64,000 nt of DNA. It comes from CAXXOK01 sp963664595 (GTDB lineage Bacteria > Bacillota > Clostridia > Christensenellales > Aristaeellaceae). Position 1 is the first letter of the stretch. Every line of letters starts with the position of its first letter. The stretch spans positions 496,001 to 560,000 of the forward strand of contig CAXXOK010000011.1 of NCBI GenBank assembly GCA_963664595.2, in the 5' to 3' direction. This document shows, one piece after another, positions 15,868 to 24,587 of the stretch. The translations under genes were made by a program, and so were the position numbers. The notes below the pieces were generated by a model that worked only from the letters and a program-made list of their open reading frames with translations, did not search any database and was not told where the DNA came from.

Positions 15868-16863
15868 ATGAAACGCGCGCTGAGCCTTCTTCTTTTGGTT
15901 ACACTGCTGCTGCCGTTGTTTTCCGCCGCCGCGTGGGATGATCCCATCCTGATAGCGGAAGCCCAGCTTCCCCAGGAAACACGGTATGTGCTGGATAGCG
16001 GAACCTATCGGCAGGGGATGACCGTTTCCCCCTTCCTGTATATCCTCACCGAGGATGCCGACGGCCTGCGGCATGTGACAATCTTCCAGAAGGACAATGG
16101 GTATTACTATCTAAACAGCGGCAGCGCGCCGCTTCCCGCTGTGAACGGCATCAAGCCCTCCCTCATCGCCGGATTTGAAAACTTCACCCTCCAGTATGGC
16201 GAGGGGCTTGCCTATACTTTTTCCCTCAACCACTATGGCGGCTGGAACCTGACGGGCGTAACCGCCGAATCGTCCTACCGCTGCACGCGCTACCGGCTGA
16301 TTGAGCCGGGCGTGGGCGCGGACCGGGCGATTGCCGGGAACAGAACCACCATAACGCTCACGCTGTTTGATCCTGCGCATTTCCCCGCTGGTTTTGACCG
16401 TGCGGTGCAAAGCCTGGAAACGGACGGCTATGCCCTTGTCAGCAACCCCGATCCCGCCGACCGGCTGCACCTGCGCGCCGCCCCGGATAAGCAGGCGGTA
16501 TCCAAGGGCAAATACTACAGCGGAACCCCCGTTTATGTTACACAGGACCTGGGCGATTGGGTGAAGGTTATGGTTGCCAACGTGGAAGGCTATATGATGA
16601 AGCAATACCTTGCCTTTGGCATGGATATGCTCAACGTACAGGCGGCCTTCCCGCCGCTGAGCATCCGGGAATCCCTGGCCGGGAAGGACATAACCGTATA
16701 TCTGCGGCCGGACGCGCAAAGCGACGACGCCGGTGTTCTCACCGACCGCGGACCGGGGCGCGTGCATATCACCATTCTTGGGGTTTTTGGTGCGGAGTGG
16801 TACCACATCATCTGCGACAACGGCCTGATCGGCTATCTGCCGGTTTCGGATTTCGGCCCGTAA
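15868..16863 (+). CDS. Secreted SH3-domain protein
   Basis: About 331 residues. The start was set at ATG 15868, behind AAGGGG, giving a clean signal peptide (MKRALSLLLLVTLLLPLFSAAAW) with cleavage near AAA. The middle part is unrecognised beta-rich sequence. Residues about 195-250 fit a bacterial SH3 domain, with LHLRAAPDKQA, GTPVYVTQDLGDWVKVMV and NVEGYMMKQYLAFG. A second SH3-like half (ITVYLRPDAQSDDAGVL to GLIGYLPVSDFG) ends the protein. SH3 domains of this kind bind peptidoglycan or occur in secreted cell-wall proteins. No enzyme domain is visible. It is divergent from the dnaD operon and followed by a second secreted protein gene. Confidence 0.75.
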   Translation: MKRALSLLLLVTLLLPLFSAAAWDDPILIAEAQLPQETRYVLDSGTYRQGMTVSPFLYILTEDADGLRHVTIFQKDNGYYYLNSGSAPLPAVNGIKPSLIAGFENFTLQYGEGLAYTFSLNHYGGWNLTGVTAESSYRCTRYRLIEPGVGADRAIAGNRTTITLTLFDPAHFPAGFDRAVQSLETDGYALVSNPDPADRLHLRAAPDKQAVSKGKYYSGTPVYVTQDLGDWVKVMVANVEGYMMKQYLAFGMDMLNVQAAFPPLSIRESLAGKDITVYLRPDAQSDDAGVLTDRGPGRVHITILGVFGAEWYHIICDNGLIGYLPVSDFGP

Positions 16864-16990
16864 AAACGGATGAAAGGCTTGGCGTATCAGATGTAACGCT
16901 GCGGCCGCCCTTGTTGCGCAACGCCTTGATTGTATGGTAGAATGATGCATATTGACGATATGTTTCAACGCGTTCAAAGGATGGTGCAAC

Positions 16991-18556
16991 ATGCGCAAGT
17001 GGCTTATCGGCCTGATACTGACCGTATCGCTGTTATGTATATCCCTGTTGGCCCAGGCGGAAACGTTCGTTCTGGACGAGCTGATGGCAACGGTGGAGAT
17101 CCCCGAAACCTATGTGGTAATCACACCGGACAATATCTCCACCTATTCCGACTGGCTGGCGGAACGGGGCATTTCCTCGGAGGATCTGGTCAACAACATG
17201 CTGGGACACGGCATACTGCTGCAGGCCTGGGACAAGGAGGACGATACCCGCCGCTTTGAACTGACCGCCACCCAGGACGAGCAGACCCTTTTGGTGTTCG
17301 ATGTCAACGAGCAGAGCGAGGACTACCGCCGCAGCTACCGCACGAGCTATTATCCGGGCAACGAATACGGCGCCGAGGGCTACACGTTTTCCACCTCCAA
17401 CTGGAAGCACGCAGACAACGGACGGTTTCTGATCCTGGAATACATCATGCGCCAGTACGGCGAGATCGACCACCGCGGCTACATGCGGCGCACCATCCGC
17501 AACGGCTACGAGATCACGCTGGATATGCAGGTGTACGGCCGCCGCCTGACCGCCAAGGACAACACGGCGCTGAACAAAATATGGGATACCTTCAAGTTTG
17601 TGGAGATATTGGGTCTGCCCGCGGCCGCCAGTTCGCACATCAACATCACGTCCACGCCGCCCATGGAAACCCACGATCCCAACGTATCCATCAACGGCAC
17701 CGCCGCCGAGGGCGTAACCTTTAAGGCCGTGCTGATGGGGCTGAACTATGACGGCAAAATACAAAACGAGGTAACGGTCGGCGCCGGCGGCAGCTTTTCC
17801 ATTCCGTTTGAGCTTCCCAAAAACGGCGTGTTTATGATCACCGTGGAGGCTGAATACAACGGGGAAACCGTTGCGCAGCTGAAATATGATATTGTCTACT
17901 CCTCCTCGCTGCTTGTCGTTAACATCACAAGCAACATCCCGGAGGTTGTGACATCCGATTCGATCACCATTACGGGCACCGCCGAGCCCAAGGCAAGCCT
18001 CCAGGTTTTTGTCAACGATGAAAAAGTGGCCGACAAAAAGGTTTCAACGGACGGCAAATTCACCGTGGATTTGGACACGTCCGAAGAAGGGCATTACGAT
18101 GTGGTGCTCGCTTTTTCGGAAACCACCACCGGCAAAAAGATTTTGGCCGACCGCAACTATAATATTTCTTTCACCCGCAGCTGGTCCACCGAGGATATGA
18201 TCAACCGCATCAAGAGCGATGCCGTAAGCCCCAACTACGCCACGCTGGTGGATAATGTGGCGCGCTACGATGGCCGCACGGTGGGCTACAAGTGCTATCT
18301 GGTGGAGGTGCAGCCGTCCGGCGGCGACTGGATTTACAAAATGGCGCTGAGCAAGAGCGGCGACACCTATTCCAACTTCATCCTTGTCGTCGCCTCGGAG
18401 GAGCCTGCCTACGACATCGGCACGCGGCTGATGATGTACGGCACCTCGGTGGGTATGTCCGTCGCCGGCGAAACCGGCCAGGCCGCCGCCGATGAAACCG
18501 TTCCGGATGAAAGCTATCCGTGCTTTGAGCTTTTGCTGCTGCTGTCGATTGAGTAG
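16991..18556 (+). CDS. Secreted protein with Ig-like repeats, function unknown
   Basis: About 521 residues from ATG 16991 (MRKWLIGLILTV), behind AAAGGATG, with a signal peptide ending LLAQAETF. Residues about 20-205 form a domain I do not recognise (VVITPDNISTYSDWLAERG, then an aromatic-rich centre). Residues about 215-400 contain two beta-sandwich repeats starting HINITSTPPMETHDPNVSI and VVNITSNIPEVVTSDSITI, with ITGTAEPKASLQVFVNDEKV typical of Ig-like or big domains that project enzymes or adhesins from the surface. The last 110 residues (SWSTEDMINRIKSDA onward) look like an OB-like or small globular domain. A candidate promoter, TTGCGC-18-TAGAAT, precedes the gene. It ends at a hairpin terminator. 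Confidence 0.7.
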   Translation: MRKWLIGLILTVSLLCISLLAQAETFVLDELMATVEIPETYVVITPDNISTYSDWLAERGISSEDLVNNMLGHGILLQAWDKEDDTRRFELTATQDEQTLLVFDVNEQSEDYRRSYRTSYYPGNEYGAEGYTFSTSNWKHADNGRFLILEYIMRQYGEIDHRGYMRRTIRNGYEITLDMQVYGRRLTAKDNTALNKIWDTFKFVEILGLPAAASSHINITSTPPMETHDPNVSINGTAAEGVTFKAVLMGLNYDGKIQNEVTVGAGGSFSIPFELPKNGVFMITVEAEYNGETVAQLKYDIVYSSSLLVVNITSNIPEVVTSDSITITGTAEPKASLQVFVNDEKVADKKVSTDGKFTVDLDTSEEGHYDVVLAFSETTTGKKILADRNYNISFTRSWSTEDMINRIKSDAVSPNYATLVDNVARYDGRTVGYKCYLVEVQPSGGDWIYKMALSKSGDTYSNFILVVASEEPAYDIGTRLMMYGTSVGMSVAGETGQAAADETVPDESYPCFELLLLLSIE

Positions 18557-18635
18557 GATCAAAGGGCGGTTGGGTTTGGGGCTGAGGGCCAGTCTGTTGG
18601 ATTTTATTCAACCGCAATAACCTGATTATAACGAT

Positions 18636-18663
18636 AAACCGGCCGCAAGTACGCGGCCGGTTT
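18636..18663. terminator. Hairpin terminator
   Basis: Arms AAACCGGCCGC and GCGGCCGGTTT around a 6-base loop, with TTTTGTCTGT on the plus side. It ends the secreted-protein gene. A similar GGCCGCAAGTATGCGGCC stem recurs at about 18853-18870 near the G1P dehydrogenase stop. Confidence 0.8.
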
Positions 18664-18665
18664 TG

Positions 18666-18845
18666 TCTGTCAAGGAACCTCTTCGGGGCGTTATCGCCGC
18701 TCGCTTCATAGCGCCTTGGGCGCTGTTCGCTCGCTTACCCCTTTGTTGTAACGCAGGCCTTCGGGGTTCCACCCCAATCCCCGGCAAGGGTTTCACCCCT
18801 GCACCCTGACCAGGACTTTCAGCCCTGGACCCTTCTTTTTTGTCA
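18666..18845 (+). repeat. Multi-hairpin dispersed repeat, copy 2
   Basis: The most complete copy, about 180 bases. Its order of hairpins is the GCGAGC/AGCGCC block, CGGGGTT/AACCCCG, CAAGGG/CCCTTG, then CCAGGGC/GTCCTGG and a T-run. It lies between convergent genes, like copy 1. The plus orientation here is the reverse of copy 1 and the same as copy 3. Confidence 0.8.
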
Positions 18846-18897
18846 GCCTGAATGGCCGCAAGTATGCGGCCGGTTCAGCTGTTCTTATTTTTGAAAA

Positions 18898-20247
18898 CTA
18901 CTCCAATATCAGCGGATACTCATCCAGAATCCCCATATCCCACAGCATGGAGCTGGTTAAATACTTATCGCGGATATCACGGGAATGGATAAACGCGTCC
19001 CGCGCCTCCTGGTCGCTGACGCTGATCTCCCCGGGGGTCGTCGGCAGGCGCAGCGCCCGCATCAGGGTGAGAATATCGGCGGTGGCGGGCAGCTCCTCCG
19101 CCATGATCTGCAGCATCTGTGCCCAGTGATCCCGGATGCATGTGAAGCGGGCCATGCGGCCCTCAGGATCGTTTTTATGCCACAGGGTGTTTTCCTTGTC
19201 GATCAGCGTCTGCGCGGTGCCGCCGAACACGCGGCGCATGTCCGCCTCCCACGCTTTTTCATCAAACGCTTCCATTGCCTGCCGCGCGGCGTGCTCATCC
19301 GGTGTCAGCGTACGCAGCCGGTCCAGCACGCGCAGGGTAATCACCGTGCCCACGCCCACCTGAATGCCGTGCAGGGCGTGCGGTTTATCCTGCGCGATGG
19401 CAAGCATCTCCCAGATATGCGAAAAATAGTGCTCCAGCCCCGAAGCGGGCCGGGAAATTTCCGCAAACGCCATCGCAAGGCCGGAGAGAATCAGCCCCTC
19501 GATCACGGCCTCTACCGCTTTTTCCTCGCGGGCCGCCAGCCCCGGCGCGGCGGCGACGATTTTGGCAAGCGAGCTTCGCATCAGCGCGGCGATGGCCTCA
19601 CAATAGTATTCCCCGGTCACAATGTGGGAGATCCGCCACTCGCACACCGCGATATATTTCGCCAGCATATCGCCCAGCCCCGCCTGCAGCATATGCTCGG
19701 GCGCGTTTTTCACAATGTCGGTATCGGCCACAATGGCCTGCGGGCAGGCGTTGTACAGGGTGACCTTTACCCGGTTTTGTATCATGGACGAGGAGTTGGA
19801 GGCATAACCATCCATCGAGGGGGCAGTGGCGGCCACCGCCTGGGGCAAATGCAGATCATGCGCGGCCACCTTGCAGCAGTCATTGATCACCCCGGAGCCA
19901 ACGGCCAGAATGCCGTCGCAGGTTTCATCCACAGCGTCCTTAATCTGCTGCACGGCCTGCTCGTCCGGCTCCACAAACGCCTGTGGATAACAAAATACCG
20001 TATAGGCCACACCGGCCCCGCCCAGCGCGGCTTTCACCGCCTCGCCCGCGGCCTTCCAGGTGTTTTGGTCAAATACAATCAGGGGCCTTGTAATGCCGAT
20101 CGCCTGAAGCGCGTCCGGTAAAAAGCGGATCGCGCCGCTGCCGATTTTTACATAGCGCAGGCCCGCGCTGTGGGTGCGCCCGCAGGCACAGGGATGCCCC
20201 TCCGGGGCGATGAGCTCTTCAAGGGTCATGTCTTTCAACGGTTTCAT
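18898..20247 (-). CDS. sn-glycerol-1-phosphate dehydrogenase (AraM/EgsA family)
   Basis: A 449-residue NAD(P)-dependent enzyme that reduces dihydroxyacetone phosphate to glycerol-1-phosphate, the archaeal-handed backbone also used by some Bacillota. The nucleotide-binding segment reads GILAVGSGVINDCCK (about 114-128), followed by the family's TAPSMDGYASNSSSM. Zinc ligands are likely Asp in GLGDMLAKY, His in SGLEHYFSH and His in PHALHGIQVG. The start was set at ATG 20247, with AAGGAAGGA nine bases upstream; the open frame extends 118 codons further but that part is not protein-like. The length is close to other bacterial AraM proteins. No heptaprenylglyceryl-phosphate synthase lies nearby. A prenyl-synthase-like and a GG-reductase-like gene are in the same window, at 2158 and 5634. 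Confidence 0.88.
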   Translation of the reverse strand: MKPLKDMTLEELIAPEGHPCACGRTHSAGLRYVKIGSGAIRFLPDALQAIGITRPLIVFDQNTWKAAGEAVKAALGGAGVAYTVFCYPQAFVEPDEQAVQQIKDAVDETCDGILAVGSGVINDCCKVAAHDLHLPQAVAATAPSMDGYASNSSSMIQNRVKVTLYNACPQAIVADTDIVKNAPEHMLQAGLGDMLAKYIAVCEWRISHIVTGEYYCEAIAALMRSSLAKIVAAAPGLAAREEKAVEAVIEGLILSGLAMAFAEISRPASGLEHYFSHIWEMLAIAQDKPHALHGIQVGVGTVITLRVLDRLRTLTPDEHAARQAMEAFDEKAWEADMRRVFGGTAQTLIDKENTLWHKNDPEGRMARFTCIRDHWAQMLQIMAEELPATADILTLMRALRLPTTPGEISVSDQEARDAFIHSRDIRDKYLTSSMLWDMGILDEYPLILE

Positions 20248-20799
20248 GATGTATCGTCCTTCCTTTGGGCTGCAGGTTTCAATCAAGGAGCTGCGGAATG
20301 CTGCAAAAGCGTTTCTCCCCCGCCCAGCGCATGCTGCGCGGGGGCCGGATCGCCTCGGGAGGCGATCCCATTCCGCCTTTGCTATTGTACTATAAAAAGC
20401 GGTTGAAACGATGCGTTTGCCGGAATCCGCGTCAAAATTTTTCCATAGGAATTTTACATCCGGGTAAACGATGCGTAAAGCGCTTGTGCGATGGTGCGCT
20501 GGATTTTCGTCAGATTGGGTTTGCAAAAGCCACAGCAGCAGCAGCGCTATGTTGAAGGTTTTGCAACCCCGGACTGGCGGAAAGATAACGCGATAACGCA
20601 TAAGAAATTTATCCGGCGGTTCCCTGGATCTGTGAAACGGTAACGGCGCTGTTCAAAGGCTTTCGCAACAAATTTCTTTGCGCAGTTCGTTCCCCCACCC
20701 TGTTTTTTTGCGACGCCAACCCTCTTTACATCCTTAACAAATGGGTGTATTGTAGCACCTGCCAATTGAAACCGTTCAGGCCAACGCACCGGAGGCGCT
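20248..20799. other. Intergenic region with hairpins, no gene seen
   Basis: A 550-base gap between divergent genes. It contains a perfect GATCGCCTC/GAGGCGATC hairpin (about 20349-20368) close to the G1P dehydrogenase promoter side, a long-stem repeat (20503-20585) and, near 20725-20755, weak promoter-like sequence for the ABC exporter. Short frames here have no ribosome binding sites or recognisable protein features. Confidence 0.55.
20503..20585. repeat. Long-stem repeat, copy 1 (REP/BIME-like)
   Basis: An imperfect stem of about 25 bp, with TTTTCGTCAG on the left pairing CTGGCGGAAA on the right and GGGTTTGCAAAA pairing TTTTGCAACCCC. The loop contains GCAGCAGCAGCGC. The same layout and core words recur at 24393-24474, so the two copies bracket the ABC exporter operon. 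Confidence 0.6.
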
Positions 20800-22551
20800 A
20801 TGAATACCTTCCGTCGAATCCTCGGATGGCTCAAGCCGTATCGTGGAAAACTAATGACCGCCATTGTTCTGCTTACGCTGGTAACAGCGCTGCGCATGGT
20901 GGTGCCCTATATCACCCGGGCCGTAGTCAACGATGTATTGCCGGGCCGTGATATGACCCTTCTCATCAAGCTGTGCGCGGCGCTGATCGGGCTGACCGCG
21001 CTCCGCAGCCTGATGTTGTACAAACGCGGCATGCTGGTGGAGGACGTATCCCAAAGCGTGGTGTACGACCTGCGCACCGGCATCTACGGCCATATGCAGG
21101 AGCTGTCCTATTCGTTTTACGACGCCAACCACATCGGCGAGATCATGAGCCGCATGACCGGCGATATTGAGGGTGTGCGCATGCTGATCGTCAACGGCGT
21201 GCTGGGCATTGTGGAAAACACCATGATGTTCGCGCTGTCGCTGGTGGGCATGAGTTTGATGTCCTGGCGGCTGACGCTGATCATGCTGTGCTTCTGCCCG
21301 CTGATCGGCCTGGTGGCCTTTTTGCTGCACCGCAGCATCCGCCCCGCGCATGTGGCCGTGCGCGAGCAAAACGCCGTGCTCAACACCCGCACGCAGGAAA
21401 ACATCGCCGGGGTGCGCCTGGTAAAGGCCTTTGCCCGGGAGGACTACGAAAAAGAAGCCTTCGCCAAAGACAACGGCCAGGTGCTGCAAAACCATCTGCG
21501 TGTCACGCGCATCTGGAGCAACTACTTTCCCCTGCTGGATACCATCGCCCGCCTCGCCATCCCCGTGCTGATGGTATCGGGCGCCGCCCTGATCGCAAAG
21601 GGGATGCTGGATGTCGGTACGCTGGTGGGCGCCACCGGTTTTGTGTGGATGCTCATCTCCCCCATGCGGCAGGTGGCCTCGTTTGTCAACATGGCGACCA
21701 ACGGCATCGTATCCTCCGAAAAGCTGATTTACTATCTGGATCTGGGTTCCCGCATCAAAAACCCCAAAGAGCCGCAAACCCCCGCGCGCCGCGAAGGCCG
21801 CGTGGATTTTGATCATGTCACCTTCAAATACGGCGACAACACGGTGCTCACCGATATCGACCTGCATGTGGAGCCCGGACAGGTGATCGCCGTCATGGGT
21901 GCGACCGGCATGGGCAAAACATCGCTGGTTACGCTGCTGGGCCGGTATTACGATGTGCTGCGCGGCAGCGTATCGGTGGATGGTGTGGATGTGCGCAGGC
22001 AAAACCTGCAGGCCCTCAGAGACGATATCGGCGTGGTGATGCAGGAAACCTTCCTATATTCGGAGACCATCGCCAACAACATCCGCTTCGGCCGCCCGGA
22101 TGCCACCCAGGCGCAGGTGGAGGCCGCCGCGCGCGCCGCGCAGGCGGAGGAGTTTATCCTCGCCTCCCCGCAGGGCTACGATACCGTGATCGGCGAGCGC
22201 GGCATGGGCCTGTCCGGCGGGCAGAAGCAGCGCATCGCGCTGGCCCGCGCCATATTGTTTGATCCGTCCATCCTCGTGCTGGACGACGCCACCTCCGCCG
22301 TGGATATGGAAACCGAGGCGGAGATCCAGAAGGCGCTCCGGCAGGTGCTCAAGGGCCGTACCACGTTCATCATCGCCCACCGCATTTCCTCGGTGCGCAA
22401 GGCCGATCAGATCATCGTGCTCAAGGACGGGCAGATCGCCGAACGCGGCACGCACCGGGAGCTGTTGGCCATCGACGGCCTGTACGCTGCCCTATACCGC
22501 GACCAGACGCGGGACTTTGAAACCCTGGGAAAGGCAGGTGAGCCGCTGTGA
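20800..22551 (+). CDS. ABC exporter half-transporter (membrane plus ATPase), degenerate-site subunit
   Basis: 583 residues: six transmembrane segments (1-310), then the nucleotide-binding domain. Walker A is GATGMGKTSL near 367, the signature LSGGQKQRIALARA near 470, and Walker B VLDDATSAVD, where the catalytic glutamate is replaced by Asp. Paired with the next gene, whose signature is LSTGQ, this gives one degenerate and one active ATP site, as in heterodimeric exporters such as TM287/288 and BmrCD. ATG 20800 follows GGAGGC. The stop overlaps the GTG start of the partner by four bases. A multidrug, peptide or lipid export role is likely; the cargo is unknown. Confidence 0.9.
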   Translation: MNTFRRILGWLKPYRGKLMTAIVLLTLVTALRMVVPYITRAVVNDVLPGRDMTLLIKLCAALIGLTALRSLMLYKRGMLVEDVSQSVVYDLRTGIYGHMQELSYSFYDANHIGEIMSRMTGDIEGVRMLIVNGVLGIVENTMMFALSLVGMSLMSWRLTLIMLCFCPLIGLVAFLLHRSIRPAHVAVREQNAVLNTRTQENIAGVRLVKAFAREDYEKEAFAKDNGQVLQNHLRVTRIWSNYFPLLDTIARLAIPVLMVSGAALIAKGMLDVGTLVGATGFVWMLISPMRQVASFVNMATNGIVSSEKLIYYLDLGSRIKNPKEPQTPARREGRVDFDHVTFKYGDNTVLTDIDLHVEPGQVIAVMGATGMGKTSLVTLLGRYYDVLRGSVSVDGVDVRRQNLQALRDDIGVVMQETFLYSETIANNIRFGRPDATQAQVEAAARAAQAEEFILASPQGYDTVIGERGMGLSGGQKQRIALARAILFDPSILVLDDATSAVDMETEAEIQKALRQVLKGRTTFIIAHRISSVRKADQIIVLKDGQIAERGTHRELLAIDGLYAALYRDQTRDFETLGKAGEPL

Positions 22552-24353
22552 CACGCCTGCGAAACCTGGACGACGAAGCCTTTGAGGCGCCGTTTGACCG
22601 GACGCTGTTCATGCGGGTATTCGAATACCTGAAGCCCTACAAAAAGCAGATGATCATCGCGCTGATCCTGATGATCATCGTTTCGGGAGCCTCGCTGTTA
22701 AACCCCTATCTGCTCAGCCGCGCGGTGGGTGAGCTGTCCAACGGCAATTTCCAGAACATTCCGGCGCTGTTTGCGGCCATGGTGGCCTCGGTGCTGGTGG
22801 GCGGCGTGTGCCTGCGGCTGCGCGTGCGCACGATGGATGTATCCGGCCGCAAGGCCATCGCCGCGCTGCGGCAGGACCTGTTTGACCACATCCAGTCGCT
22901 GTCGCTTCCGTTTTTTGACAACCGCTCCGCCGGCAAAATTATGGTGCGCGTCATCAACGATGTCAACCGTCTCAACGACCTGTTCACGGGCGGCATTATC
23001 AACGTGCTGGTGGACCTGCTCACGCTGGTGCTGCTGGTGGGCATCATGTTTGTGCTGCACTGGAAGCTAACGCTGGTGGCGCTGTGCTCGCTGCTGATCC
23101 TGGCCCTCATCATCATGTCCCTGCGCCGCCGCATGCGCAAGGCCTGGCAGATTGTGCGCGCCAAAACCAGCACCATGCACGGCTACCTGCACGAGAGCCT
23201 GGCCGGGATGCGCGTAACCCAGAGCTTTGTGCGCGAAAAGGTGAACAAGGAAATCTTTGACGAAACCAACGCCGACATCAAAAAAAGCTGGATGAATGCC
23301 GTCGGCATCAACAACCTGTTCTGGCCGTTCATCGACACGCTGAGCGCCGTGGGCACGGCGGGCGTATACATCGCGGGCATGATCTTCATGGGCCCGGCGG
23401 GCAGCGTGGACGGCCTTACCCTGGCCGATCTGCTGGCCATCCTGTGGTACCTTGGGCGCTTCTGGGAGCCGATCAACAACGTATCCAACTTCTACAACAA
23501 CATTCTGGCGGCCATGGCCTCCATTGAGCGCATTTTTGAAATCATGGATACCAAACCTCTGGTGTTCGATCCCCGCGACGATATGCCGCAGCTCCCGCCC
23601 ATCCAGGGCAAGGTGGAATTTGATCATGTTACCTTCGGGTACGATCCGGGCCAGCCGGTGCTCACCGACGTCAGCTTCACCGTGGAGCCGGGGCAGACCG
23701 TGGCGCTGGTCGGCCCCACAGGCGCGGGCAAGAGCACCATCGTAAATCTGGTCAGCCGCTTTTACGATGTAACCGGAGGCGCCCTGCGCATTGACGGCTT
23801 CGACGTGCGGGACGTGCAGCTGCACTCCCTGCGAAAGCAGATGTCCGTGATGCTGCAGGACAGCTTCATCTTCTCGGGCACCATCCTGGACAACATCCGC
23901 TACGGACGGCTGGACGCCACCGAGGAGGACGTGATTGCCGTGTGCAAGGCGGTGCGCGTGCATGACTTCATCATGAGCCTTAAGCGCGGCTACCGCACGG
24001 AAATGGGCGAGCGGGGCGCAAGCCTGTCCACCGGGCAAAAGCAGCTGATCTCCTTTGCGCGCGCGCTGCTCAACGATCCGCGGATATTGATTTTGGACGA
24101 GGCCACCTCCTCCATCGACACGCACACGGAGCTTTTGATCCAGCAGGCACTGGGCGTGCTGCTGAAGGGCCGCACCAGCTTTGTGATCGCCCACCGGCTG
24201 TCCACCATCCGCAAGGCCGACAAGATCATGGTGGTGCAGAACAACCACATTGTGGAAACCGGCACGCACGAGGAGCTGATGGCCATCGATGGCGGGGAAT
24301 ACCGGGCGCTGTACGAGGCGCAGTACCGGTATCTGGAGGACGAGGCCAGCTGA
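22548..24353 (+). CDS. ABC exporter half-transporter (membrane plus ATPase), catalytic-site subunit
   Basis: 601 residues with six membrane segments (residues 30-330) and an ATPase domain: Walker A GPTGAGKSTI near 389, signature LSTGQKQLISFARA near 490, and Walker B ILILDEATSSID with the catalytic Glu intact. The switch histidine is in FVIAHRLSTIRKAD. It starts at GTG 22548 within the stop of its partner, so translation is coupled. The intact Walker B here combines with the partner's LSGGQ to form the hydrolytic site. A long-stem repeat (24393-24474) follows the stop. Confidence 0.9.
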   Translation: MTRLRNLDDEAFEAPFDRTLFMRVFEYLKPYKKQMIIALILMIIVSGASLLNPYLLSRAVGELSNGNFQNIPALFAAMVASVLVGGVCLRLRVRTMDVSGRKAIAALRQDLFDHIQSLSLPFFDNRSAGKIMVRVINDVNRLNDLFTGGIINVLVDLLTLVLLVGIMFVLHWKLTLVALCSLLILALIIMSLRRRMRKAWQIVRAKTSTMHGYLHESLAGMRVTQSFVREKVNKEIFDETNADIKKSWMNAVGINNLFWPFIDTLSAVGTAGVYIAGMIFMGPAGSVDGLTLADLLAILWYLGRFWEPINNVSNFYNNILAAMASIERIFEIMDTKPLVFDPRDDMPQLPPIQGKVEFDHVTFGYDPGQPVLTDVSFTVEPGQTVALVGPTGAGKSTIVNLVSRFYDVTGGALRIDGFDVRDVQLHSLRKQMSVMLQDSFIFSGTILDNIRYGRLDATEEDVIAVCKAVRVHDFIMSLKRGYRTEMGERGASLSTGQKQLISFARALLNDPRILILDEATSSIDTHTELLIQQALGVLLKGRTSFVIAHRLSTIRKADKIMVVQNNHIVETGTHEELMAIDGGEYRALYEAQYRYLEDEAS

Positions 24354-24392
24354 AGGGAACCCTGAATAAAACGCTTGAGCAAAGAACGATTT

Positions 24393-24474
24393 GATTTCCG
24401 TCAGGTTGTGCCCGCAAACCCGCGGCAGCGGCAGCGCCGTGCCATGGGTTTGCGGGCATATTCTGGCGGAAATC
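24393..24474. repeat. Long-stem repeat, copy 2 (REP/BIME-like)
   Basis: The inner arms TGCCCGCAAACCC (24409-24421) and GGGTTTGCGGGCA (24446-24458) are perfect. The outer arms GATTTCCGTCAG and CTGGCGGAAATC pair with one wobble. The loop has GCAGCGGCAGCGC. It is related to 20503-20585. It follows the exporter stop by 40 bases and may stabilise or end the transcript, although no T-run follows. Confidence 0.65.
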
Positions 24475-24587
24475 TGCTGTACCGGCATGGATGGGATTGG
24501 CCCCGTATTCGCCTGTTGATTGCAAAAACCCCTCCAATCCAGTATAATTCATGGTTGAACAATGATTAAGGATAGGATGTGCCGATC

